Shown: positions 56,885 to 64,000 of the stretch, one piece after another
Position numbering within the stretch: position 1 is the stretch's first letter
How the letters are laid out: each line of letters opens with the position of its first letter
Assembly (NCBI GenBank): GCA_947495055.1
Contig: CANLXO010000013.1
Span: 28,260 to 92,259, forward strand
Length of the DNA stretch: 64,000 nt
Origin: an uncultured Psychrobacter sp.
GTDB taxonomy: Bacteria; Pseudomonadota; Gammaproteobacteria; Pseudomonadales; Moraxellaceae
Reading direction: 5' to 3'
Position numbers and translations under genes: made by a program
The notes under the pieces: model-generated
What the model saw: only the letters and a program-made list of their open reading frames with translations
Told to the model about the DNA's origin: nothing
Databases searched by the model: none

Positions 56885-58120
56885 CTAAGGGGTAAATTTC
56901 TTGATAATTAAAGTGGCATTAGTACCACCAAAACCAAAGCTATTGCTCATCAAAGTATTGAGATCAACATCACGCTTTTGGGTGACGATATCGAAACCTT
57001 TCGCCGCAGGATCTAGCTGCTCAACATTGATACTAGGCGCAATAAAGCCCTCTTGTAGCATAAGTAAGCAATAAATCAGCTCTTGCGCGCCAACCGCACC
57101 CAAGCTATGACCCGTCATAGATTTAGTAGAGCTAATAGCAGGGACTTGACTGATATCATCTCCGAACACTTTGGCGATGGCTTTGAGCTCAGTGATATCA
57201 CCAAGCGGGGTACTGGTACCATGACTATTGATATAATCGACAGTGTCAAGTCCCGCCTCGCTCAAGGCCTGTTTCATGCAGCGTACAGCGCCTTCACCAC
57301 TTGGGGCGACCATCTCGGCACCATCTGAGCTGGCACCGTAACCGACGATTTCAGCCAAGATATTTGCGCCGCGTGCCTCGGCATGCTCTAAGCTTTCGAC
57401 CACGACCATTGCGCCGCCTGCAGCAATCACAAAGCCATCGCGGTCTTTATCATAGGCTCTTGATGCCTGCATTGGGGTGTCATTGTACTGGGTGCTGACC
57501 GCGCCCATCGCATCGAACATACAAGACTGCGTCCAATGTTCCGCCTCACTGCCGCCTGCGAGCACCACATCCGCTTTGCCCAATTGTATGAGCTCTGCGG
57601 CATGTCCGATACAGTGAGTAGAGGTCGCACAAGCAGAGGCAAGCGAGTAGGAGACGCCTTGAATTTTAAGACCCGTCGCCAGCGCGGCTGACACCGAGCT
57701 GCCCATAGTTTTTGGTACAGCCATAGCGCCAACGCCGCGTAGACCTTTGTCTCGCATAGCGTCTACCGCATTGACGATATTCTCAGTAGAGGCACCACCT
57801 GAGCTTGCCACTAGTGCCACTCGCGGGTTGTTATTGATGGTTTCAAGAGATAAGCTGGCGTGCTCAATAGCGTTTAAGGCACTGACATAAGCATAGAGGC
57901 TGGCATCACTAAAAAAACGCTTGAGCTTACGGTCGATACCGGCTGTATCTAGCTCTTCTTTGTTGATACTGCCGCTTATCTGCGACTTAAATCCGTGCTC
58001 AGCGTAGGACTCGTTGAAGGTAATACCAGACTGGCCTTGTTTTAGCGCTGTAGTCACAGCGTCCAAATCGTGTCCGATACAAGAGACGATCCCTGCTCCT
58101 GTAATAACAACTCGGCGCAT
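56885..58120 (-). CDS. fabB: Beta-ketoacyl-ACP synthase I
   Basis: KAS I extends fatty acyl chains and is needed for unsaturated fatty acid synthesis. The 411-residue protein has the nucleophile Cys in [16 protein letters not shown] near residue 167, and the two His residues in [11 protein letters not shown] and [14 protein letters not shown]. The sequence favours FabB over FabF. AGGAG stands before the ATG. Divergent from the EcsC-family gene; pabB follows. Confidence 0.95.
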   Translation of the reverse strand: MRRVVITGAGIVSCIGHDLDAVTTALKQGQSGITFNESYAEHGFKSQISGSINKEELDTAGIDRKLKRFFSDASLYAYVSALNAIEHASLSLETINNNPRVALVASSGGASTENIVNAVDAMRDKGLRGVGAMAVPKTMGSSVSAALATGLKIQGVSYSLASACATSTHCIGHAAELIQLGKADVVLAGGSEAEHWTQSCMFDAMGAVSTQYNDTPMQASRAYDKDRDGFVIAAGGAMVVVESLEHAEARGANILAEIVGYGASSDGAEMVAPSGEGAVRCMKQALSEAGLDTVDYINSHGTSTPLGDITELKAIAKVFGDDISQVPAISSTKSMTGHSLGAVGAQELIYCLLMLQEGFIAPSINVEQLDPAAKGFDIVTQKRDVDLNTLMSNSFGFGGTNATLIIKKFTP

Positions 58121-58404
58121 ATTCTACTCCTTATAATAGCGGTGTTTGACTCTAAATTTTTATACCTATAATAAGTAGCATTATGGCACAAGTGAGGCTT
58201 TTGCCATAACCCTACTATTAACATTTGTAGCCAACCAAAACTTTGATACAAATTTATATGAGCAATAACATTGTTGGCACTGACAAAGCCTGCGCAATTT
58301 GAGTAAACTGATAAGCTGAATTTAAGCGGTAAAGCAGTTAGACTTTGAGTTTAAGTGTTTCTATTAAAATAATATCTCATCAAAACTATATTAAGGATAG
58401 CATT

Positions 58405-59532
58405 ATGGCAAAGCAGAACCCTTTGAACAAAGGCATCAGTTTAGTAGGTCATTTTACGCGTAACAATCTTGAACGTATGGGCTCGCTTATCGATGGGGTC
58501 AATGCCAAGGCGGGCAAACCGCGTCAATACAAAGCGGTAAACCTAGGCGATGACGATTACCAGCAAGACCTGTTTCGTGAGCAAACGCTAAAAGCAACCC
58601 AGCAGCTCATAGGTACGCGCTTTGCCACTTACGGTAAGTATGCCAAAAAGGTTGTGCCAAATAGCCTATTTCAAAACACGGTAGATGGTGCATTTGCACA
58701 AGTGGCTAAACTTGCCGCTACTTGGAGCCAGATTGACTTACCAAACGAGCACCGTTTTGCGGACATCACTGATTTAGATGACGAACAGCGCTATGCGTTA
58801 GCCACTGATATCGCCAATCAAAACCGCGCTCTAGCGACTTTAGGCGGTATTACAGGTCTCGCTGGATTGCCAGGACTGCTCGCCGATACGCTTTGGTTAT
58901 TACTGGTGTCGTTACGTACGGTTTATCAACTAGCAGCAGTATACGATAAGCCACTGACAGGTAAGCAAGGGATCAAGATGGCTTATGAGCTACTCTCGAG
59001 CGCCGATTTAAGTAAAATGCAAGAAAAACAGGCACTGCTAGCAGGTCTAGGCGTTGGTAAAGGCTTACTAGATAACGCACAAAGCAGTGGTCTACACAGC
59101 GAGCTTAAGAACCTAGGTCTAAAAAATCAAAACGTCAACTACTACGCTGAGCAAGTCGACAGTATCGCAAGTCAAGTCGGCATAGACCTTGATAATATCA
59201 ACCTTGCTTGGTTACGCCGCTTCTTACCTGTAACTGCGGTCGCTATCGGTATGAGCTATAATAGCCGCCTGATTGATGAAGTGATTGGTGTTGCCAAAGC
59301 GACCTTTGGTCCAGAGCCAAAGCTTGCCAGTCCTGCTATTACTGATGACAGCGCTAGTGAAGCCAAGGTGGACGTTGATGCTGATGCCAAAAAAGATGAC
59401 GATAAAGTAGAGGATGCAGAGAAGAAAAAACAAGACAACTCTGCTGCTGATAGCAAGTCTGATGACGAACAAGAGAGTAGCGATAAGGAAGAAAAAACAG
59501 CGGATAGTGAAAAGGCCGCTAGTAGCAAATAA
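58405..59532 (+). CDS. EcsC-family protein with acidic tail
   Basis: A 375-residue protein with an EcsC-like core (about 80-300), including a hydrophobic segment LGGITGLAGLPGLLADTLWLLLVSLRTV split here as two motifs for length: LGGITGLAGLPG and DTLWLLLVSL near residue 155-175. The family was named after a Bacillus protein linked to an ABC transporter, but its role is unknown. The last 65 residues are Asp/Lys/Glu/Ser-rich low complexity. AAGGA lies before ATG 58405; the frame upstream to 58345 is unsupported. Divergent from fabB. Confidence 0.78.
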   Translation: MAKQNPLNKGISLVGHFTRNNLERMGSLIDGVNAKAGKPRQYKAVNLGDDDYQQDLFREQTLKATQQLIGTRFATYGKYAKKVVPNSLFQNTVDGAFAQVAKLAATWSQIDLPNEHRFADITDLDDEQRYALATDIANQNRALATLGGITGLAGLPGLLADTLWLLLVSLRTVYQLAAVYDKPLTGKQGIKMAYELLSSADLSKMQEKQALLAGLGVGKGLLDNAQSSGLHSELKNLGLKNQNVNYYAEQVDSIASQVGIDLDNINLAWLRRFLPVTAVAIGMSYNSRLIDEVIGVAKATFGPEPKLASPAITDDSASEAKVDVDADAKKDDDKVEDAEKKKQDNSAADSKSDDEQESSDKEEKTADSEKAASSK

Positions 59533-59878
59533 TCTTTAGCCAGAACAATTTCTTATTTGAATGACGCTATTACTCAATAAGCTCTTGAAAAATAGACTAA
59601 TAGCGCCATTTACTTATTCTTAAAGACACTACTGGCTAACGCTTATACGTCAAAAGCGTCTGTCTGTAGAGAAGTACTTGCTTCTCAAAGACGATATCAA
59701 GGTGCCCGTTTTGCAGTGATAGCGAAAAGTTAGCCCGCTTATAAGTAGTTGAAATAACAGTAACAAGTCTTTATAATACATTGTCCTAAAAATGGGTGCC
59801 ACAAAATGTTGTTTTTGACAAGATTTTGCCGGATTGACCCATTTTTTTGTTTTATACCCAACGGGAGAAGGATGCCTT
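59533..59878. other. Intergenic region before rpsL
   Basis: About 345 bases. Left: a 7-bp inverted repeat GCTATTA/TAATAGC (59566-59572, 59598-59604), perhaps a weak terminator of the EcsC gene. Middle: a small hairpin GAGAAG-TACTTG-CTTCTC near 59669-59686. Right: the rpsL promoter (59749-59777) and a leader of about 100 bases. Confidence 0.6.
59749..59777 (+). promoter_or_regulatory. Sigma-70 promoter of the str operon
   Basis: TTGAAA (59749-59754) and TATAAT (59772-59777) are separated by 17 bases, an almost ideal promoter. Transcription would start near 59784, about 95 bases before rpsL. Confidence 0.85.
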
Positions 59879-60253
59879 ATGGCAACAACTAACCAATTGA
59901 TTCGTAAGGGTCGCAAAACCATCAAGGAAAAGTCAAAAGTTCCTGCGTTGCAAGCGTGCCCACAGCGCCGTGGTGTATGTACTCGTGTATATACAACTAC
60001 GCCAAAAAAACCTAACTCTGCCATGCGTAAAGTATGCCGTGTACGCCTAACTTCAGGTTATGAAGTATCAAGCTACATCGGCGGCGAAGGCCATAACTTA
60101 CAAGAGCACAGTGTTGTTCTTATCCGCGGCGGTCGTGTAAAAGACTTGCCAGGTGTACGTTATCACACCGTTCGCGGTGCATTAGATTGCGCAGGCGTAA
60201 AAGACCGTAAGCAAGGTCGCTCTAAATATGGTGCTAAGAAGCCTAAAGTTTAA
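59879..60253 (+). CDS. rpsL: Ribosomal protein S12
   Basis: The 124-residue S12 protein has the decoding-site motif [13 protein letters not shown] (Lys43, Lys44) and [11 protein letters not shown], both with the wild-type lysines, so no streptomycin-resistance substitution is visible. GAGAAGG precedes ATG 59879 ([11 protein letters not shown]), which is the universal start. First gene of the str operon. Confidence 0.99.
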   Translation: MATTNQLIRKGRKTIKEKSKVPALQACPQRRGVCTRVYTTTPKKPNSAMRKVCRVRLTSGYEVSSYIGGEGHNLQEHSVVLIRGGRVKDLPGVRYHTVRGALDCAGVKDRKQGRSKYGAKKPKV

Positions 60254-60461
60254 TCACTGATAATCAGTCATTAACTAAGCTTTTGGACTCATTAAGCTTT
60301 TAAACTTAAAAAGTTAGCACTACCCCCATTAACTGTGCATAGGCTTGGTGTTGTATAAAGAACATACCACTATGCAGTAAGGCTGACTGACAACTTTATC
60401 ATTCCTGCTAAGCAGTGAAATGTTGTGAATGTCAGACATTCCTGAAGAAAAGGACTATATT

Positions 60462-60935
60462 ATGCCAAGACGTCGCGTCGTCGCTACCCGTGAGATCCTA
60501 CCGGATCCTAAGTTTGGTAGCCAAACCATCGCCAAATTCATCAACCACATCATGAGTGATGGCAAAAAATCTACCGCTGAGCGTATCGTTTACGGTGCTC
60601 TTGAGACTATCGGTGAAAAACGTAACGTTGAAGATCCTGTTGCGTTCTTTGAAGACGTACTAGAAAACGTTCGCCCTATGGTAGAAGTAAAAGCTCGCCG
60701 CGTCGGCGGTGCAACCTATCAAGTACCTATGGAAGTACGTCCCTCCCGTCGTACTGCTTTGGCTATGAGATGGCTTGCTGAAGCGGCTGCTAAGCGTTCT
60801 GAAAAATCTATGGCTCTACGCCTTGCAGGCGAGCTTGGAGATGCATCAGAAGGCAAAGGTAATGCTATGAAAAAGCGTGATGAAGTTCACCGTATGGCTG
60901 ATGCGAACAAAGCGTTCTCACATTACCGCTTCTAG
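60462..60935 (+). CDS. rpsG: Ribosomal protein S7
   Basis: The 157-residue S7 protein starts [16 protein letters not shown] and has the rRNA-binding segment [22 protein letters not shown] precedes ATG 60462. The gap to rpsL is 208 bases, larger than in most Gammaproteobacteria, and the gap to fusA is 411 bases. Confidence 0.99.
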   Translation: MPRRRVVATREILPDPKFGSQTIAKFINHIMSDGKKSTAERIVYGALETIGEKRNVEDPVAFFEDVLENVRPMVEVKARRVGGATYQVPMEVRPSRRTALAMRWLAEAAAKRSEKSMALRLAGELGDASEGKGNAMKKRDEVHRMADANKAFSHYRF

Positions 60936-60997
60936 GCACATTGCCTGTTTTAAATCACAAGTTTTGCTGTGATGGTTTGACGTTTATTTATTCTACT

Positions 60998-61065
60998 GAT
61001 TGCCGCCATCGTTTAGATTGCTTATGTTTTAAGTTTAGATTATAAGCATGTAGATGGCGGACATC
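60998..61065. repeat. Composite hairpin in the rpsG-fusA spacer
   Basis: CCGCCATC (61003-61010) pairs with GATGGCGG (61053-61060), and inside it GCTTAT (61020-61025) pairs with ATAAGC (61042-61047). Outer bases extend the stem with two mismatches. No T run follows. Confidence 0.75.
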
Positions 61066-61198
61066 TATCCTGATACTGTTTTGAGCGCGTTGTTTTATAG
61101 TTAGTGCTTTAGCAGTATTCCAAATTCGATGCCTCCATATTTTCGTATTATCTCTTTTTATTGACCTATCGCTTTTTATGTTTTGCAAAAGCTGAGCG

Positions 61199-61258
61199 TT
61201 TAAAAGCTTCAGGTATAAAAGCTGAAAATATAAAAGCTAAAAGTATAAAAGCCGATTG
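61199..61258. repeat. 15-bp repeat array in the rpsG-fusA spacer
   Basis: Four consecutive 15-base units share TATAAAAGC(T/C): three clear ones beginning at 61214, 61229 and 61244, and a diverged first unit (61199). Unit consensus is TATAAAAGCTgAAAA. Confidence 0.85.
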
Positions 61259-61346
61259 CTTTTATCTAGATAGCGCTTTTATTGAGATTGTGAGGTAGAG
61301 CACCACCCTATATTAATACATTCACGACTTTTCTTAGGAAAATACT

Positions 61347-63473
61347 ATGGCTCGTAAAACTCCCCTAAAACGCTATCGCAATATTGGTATCTCAGCACAC
61401 ATTGATGCTGGTAAGACCACTACTACTGAGCGTGTTTTATTTTATACTGGCGTTAGCCACAAGCTTGGTGAAGTCCATGACGGCGCAGCTACCATGGATT
61501 GGATGGAGCAAGAGCAAGAGCGTGGTATTACTATCACCTCAGCGGCAACGACTTGCTTTTGGTCAGGTATGGCTAAGCAGTTTGATGAGCATCGCATCAA
61601 TATTATTGACACCCCAGGTCACGTTGACTTCACGATCGAAGTTGAACGTTCTATGCGTGTCCTTGACGGCGCGTGTATGGTTTATTGTGCTGTTGGTGGC
61701 GTACAGCCACAGTCTGAAACCGTATGGCGTCAGGCGAACAAGTACAAAGTACCTCGCTTAGCATTCGTTAACAAAATGGATCGCGTTGGTGCTGATTTTT
61801 ACCGCGTCATTGAGCAGATCAAAACTCGCCTAGGCGGCAAGCCTGTGCCTTTGGTTATTCCAATTGGCAAAGAAGACGATTTTGAAGGCGTTGTTGATCT
61901 TGTGACTATGAAAGCTCTATATTGGGATGAAGCGTCTCAAGGTATGGAGTTTGAAGAGCGTGAAATCCCAAGCGAGCTGCAAGATAAAGCAGAAGAGTAT
62001 CGTGAATACCTTGTTGAAAGCGCGGCTGAAGCATCAGAAGAGCTTATGGATGCTTACCTAGAGAATGGCGAATTGTCTGTTGATCAAATCAACGATGCTA
62101 TTCGTAAGCTCACTATCGATAACGAAATCATCCCACTTCTTTGTGGTACTGCCTTTAAAAACAAAGGGGTACAAAAGATGTTGGACGCTGTTATTCAGTA
62201 TCTTCCAGCACCTATGGATGTACCGGCTATTCGCGGTATCTTAAACGACAAAGACGAATCTGAAGGTACTCGTGAAGCGTCGGATGAAGGCCCGTTCTCA
62301 GCACTAGCATTTAAAATCATGAATGACAAGTTCGTTGGTAACTTAACCTTCGTTCGTGTTTATTCTGGTGTACTTAAGCAAGGTAGCAGCGTCTATAACC
62401 CAGTTAAGATGAAGCGTGAGCGTGTTGGCCGTATCGTACAGATGATGGCAAACTCGCAAGAAGAGTTGAGCGAGATTCGTACTGGTGATATCGCAGCTTT
62501 AGTTGGCATGAAAGATGTGACAACTGGTGACACCTTGTGTGATGAAGACAACGTCATCACGCTAGAGCGTATGGAATTCCCAGATCCAGTTATCAGCCTA
62601 GCGGTTGAGCCTAAGACTAAAGCGGATCAAGAAAAAATGTCTATCGCGCTTGGCCGTTTGGCAAAAGAAGATCCCTCATTCCGTGTACATACGGATGAAG
62701 AGTCTGGTCAGACGATCATCAGTGGTATGGGCGAGCTGCATCTTGAGATCTTGGTTGATCGCATGAAGCGTGAGTTCAGTGTTGATGCTAACATCGGCGC
62801 GCCGCAGGTTGCTTATCGCGAAACGATTCGCGAAACCGTTGAGCAAGAAGGCAAGTTTGTCCGTCAGACTGGTGGTCGTGGTAAATTCGGTCACGTCTGG
62901 TTACGCCTTGAGCCACTCGATCCAGCAGGCGACACAGAATATGAGTTCGCTGAAGAAGTTGTTGGTGGTACGGTACCAAAAGAGTTCCACGGTGCGGTCG
63001 ACAAAGGTATTCAAGAGCGCATGAAAAATGGCGTACTTGCAGGCTACCCAGTTGTCGGTGTCAAAGCGACTTTGTATGATGGTTCTTACCATGACGTTGA
63101 CTCGGATGAGTTGTCATTTAAGATGGCAGGTTCTATGGCCTTTAGAAAAGGTTTCTTAGCAGCCAATCCTGCGCTACTTGAGCCTGTCATGAAGGTTGAA
63201 GTTGAAACTCCAGAAGATTATATGGGCGATATCATGGGCGATCTTAACCGTCGCCGCGGTATGGTACAAGGCATGGAAGACTTACCTGGTGGAACTAAAC
63301 AGATCCGCGCTGAAGTACCACTAGCAGAGATGTTTGGTTATGCCACGCAAATGCGCTCTATGTCGCAAGGACGTGCTACTTACTCAATGGAATTCCAAAA
63401 GTACGCTGAGATTCCAAAGTCAGTATCTGCTGAGATCATCGCTAAGTTCAACTCAAAAGATGACGACGAGTAA
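61347..63473 (+). CDS. fusA: Elongation factor G
   Basis: EF-G drives ribosomal translocation with GTP. The 708-residue protein has the G1 motif [12 protein letters not shown] near residue 17, the effector region [21 protein letters not shown] (G3) and [11 protein letters not shown] (G4). Domains II-V follow at normal length, with [10 protein letters not shown] and YRETIRE in the middle. AGGAAAA lies before the ATG. A stable hairpin and a tuf promoter follow. Confidence 0.98.
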   Translation: MARKTPLKRYRNIGISAHIDAGKTTTTERVLFYTGVSHKLGEVHDGAATMDWMEQEQERGITITSAATTCFWSGMAKQFDEHRINIIDTPGHVDFTIEVERSMRVLDGACMVYCAVGGVQPQSETVWRQANKYKVPRLAFVNKMDRVGADFYRVIEQIKTRLGGKPVPLVIPIGKEDDFEGVVDLVTMKALYWDEASQGMEFEEREIPSELQDKAEEYREYLVESAAEASEELMDAYLENGELSVDQINDAIRKLTIDNEIIPLLCGTAFKNKGVQKMLDAVIQYLPAPMDVPAIRGILNDKDESEGTREASDEGPFSALAFKIMNDKFVGNLTFVRVYSGVLKQGSSVYNPVKMKRERVGRIVQMMANSQEELSEIRTGDIAALVGMKDVTTGDTLCDEDNVITLERMEFPDPVISLAVEPKTKADQEKMSIALGRLAKEDPSFRVHTDEESGQTIISGMGELHLEILVDRMKREFSVDANIGAPQVAYRETIRETVEQEGKFVRQTGGRGKFGHVWLRLEPLDPAGDTEYEFAEEVVGGTVPKEFHGAVDKGIQERMKNGVLAGYPVVGVKATLYDGSYHDVDSDELSFKMAGSMAFRKGFLAANPALLEPVMKVEVETPEDYMGDIMGDLNRRRGMVQGMEDLPGGTKQIRAEVPLAEMFGYATQMRSMSQGRATYSMEFQKYAEIPKSVSAEIIAKFNSKDDDE

Positions 63474-63506
63474 ATTTATTTGCTCGCTATAATTTGATTA
63501 AACAAG

Positions 63507-63535
63507 GGCAATACAGGCTTTATTTCTGTATTGCC
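63507..63535 (+). terminator. Stable hairpin after fusA
   Basis: GGCAATACAG and CTGTATTGCC pair over 10 bp around a 9-base loop, 33 bases after the fusA stop. No T run follows, so termination may be partial or the hairpin may mark an RNA-processing site before tuf. Confidence 0.65.
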
Positions 63536-63568
63536 ACTAGAGAATACGCCAATAATTGGTTAAAAGAC

Positions 63569-63596
63569 TTGTTATTGGTCGTAATTTTCTTATAAT
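63569..63596 (+). promoter_or_regulatory. Candidate tuf promoter
   Basis: TTGTTA (63569-63574) and TATAAT (63591-63596) are 16 bases apart, about 125 bases before the tuf start. This would give tuf its own transcript in addition to read-through from fusA. Confidence 0.65.
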
Positions 63597-63720
63597 ATCT
63601 GCACACTAAAAGTGCAACCCTTACTCATTATCTTAAGGGCTCAGCTTGTTTTAACCCTTACTCTTATCTTCTATAAGATTACAGGCTAAAGGCTGACTCC
63701 ACATAAAAAGGAAAACCTCA

Positions 63721-64000
63721 TGGCAAAGGCCAAGTTTGAACGCGTAAAGCCTCACGTTAACGTCGGCACCATCGGACACGTTGACCATGGTAAAACCACC
63801 CTAACCGCAGCTATCGCAACCGTAGCGGCAAAAACCTCAGGCGGCGAAGCCAAAGACTATGCGTCTATTGACTCAGCACCTGAAGAAAAAGCACGTGGCA
63901 TTACCATCAACACCTCACACATTGAATATGACACCGAAGCTCGTCATTACGCCCACGTTGATTGCCCAGGTCACGCCGATTATGTTAAAAACATGATCAC
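63721..64000 (+). CDS. tuf: Elongation factor Tu (partial, cut by window end)
   Basis: The first 93 codons read [19 protein letters not shown], then HVDHGKTT (G1 loop), the switch I region [16 protein letters not shown] and DCPGHADYV (G3). This is EF-Tu, which carries aminoacyl-tRNA to the ribosome. AAAAGGAAA precedes the ATG. The rest lies right of the window. The position after fusA is standard for the str operon. Confidence 0.97.

Larger units (their letters stand above)
60936..61346. other. Unusually long rpsG-fusA spacer
   Basis: 411 bases without a gene, in an operon where this gap is usually short. It contains a composite hairpin (60998-61065) and a 15-bp repeat array (61199-61258). 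fusA has a good AGGAAAA site. Short open frames here are not credible. Confidence 0.65.

Noticed and set aside
59879-60253. Streptomycin-resistance change in S12
   Set aside because: Lys43/Lys44 and the lysine of RVKDLPG are wild type.
60988-61188. 66-codon minus-strand open frame in the rpsG-fusA spacer
   Set aside because: It lies over the hairpin, has no ribosome binding site and would oppose a highly expressed operon.

Overview
The window looks like a chromosomal segment of Psychrobacter (Moraxellaceae, Gammaproteobacteria) or a very close relative. I infer this from the gene set and order (argS followed by a SPOR protein; ibaG-murA-hisG-hisD-hisC; rpsL-rpsG-fusA-tuf; nadM-nadV) and the moderately AT-rich composition. 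It also fits the polar, low-complexity inserts in otherwise conserved enzymes and the short palindromic repeats between genes. No database search was possible, so the genus is an inference. I saw no rRNA or tRNA gene, no complete insertion sequence, no CRISPR array and no prophage. Almost all of it is core genome.

Layout. 1-3.3 kb: the last codons of argS, a SPOR-domain membrane protein, a PfoR/EIIC-like membrane protein and an SDR oxidoreductase. 3.5-7.2 kb: the proteostasis cluster tig-clpP-clpX, on the minus strand. 7.4-13.3 kb: rdgB, sodB, a GFA-type zinc protein bracketed by two copies of a repeat, a YdjM-type membrane hydrolase, a DUF72 protein and ispA. 13.9-18.8 kb: the beta-oxidation pair fadB-fadA behind a long repeat-bearing leader, then an isochorismatase-like hydrolase and an HD hydrolase. 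18.9-28.7 kb: phosphate control, with pstS-pstC-pstA-pstB-phoU on the minus strand and phoB-phoR on the plus strand. A peroxiredoxin, psd and dtd lie between the two phosphate loci. Matching Pho boxes stand before pstS (two) and phoB (one).

28.8-36.9 kb: an M23 peptidase, a DnaQ-type exonuclease, an alpha/beta hydrolase, a LOG-family nucleosidase, an unassigned FAD oxidoreductase, a small secreted-repeat lipoprotein, a FemAB/GNAT-like protein in an AT-rich patch, and the zinc-free ribosomal protein L31B. 36.9-40.4 kb: an NAD salvage operon (nadM-nudix, nadV) with a translationally overlapping SGNH hydrolase. 40.5-50 kb: a GST, an alpha/beta hydrolase, nfuA, metY, a PfkB kinase, rsmI, yraN, a BON lipoprotein and an esterase carrying a coding minisatellite. 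50-58.1 kb: ibaG, murA, hisG, hisD, hisC, then pabB and fabB on the minus strand. 58.4-64 kb: an EcsC-family protein and the str operon rpsL-rpsG-fusA-tuf, with tuf cut by the window end.

The points most worth a second look are regulatory or structural. First, a perfect 19-bp inverted repeat fits exactly between the two Pho boxes of pstS. Second, the PhoR kinase has no membrane segment. Third, two 147-bp palindromic MITE-like elements share their ends and central loop. Fourth, three degenerate 30-bp tandem units lie upstream of fadBA. Fifth, an SGNH hydrolase is coupled to NAD salvage. Sixth, the long rpsG-fusA spacer holds a 15-bp repeat array and a composite hairpin. I found no gene cluster that I could honestly call a new system; the novelty candidates are these smaller signals.
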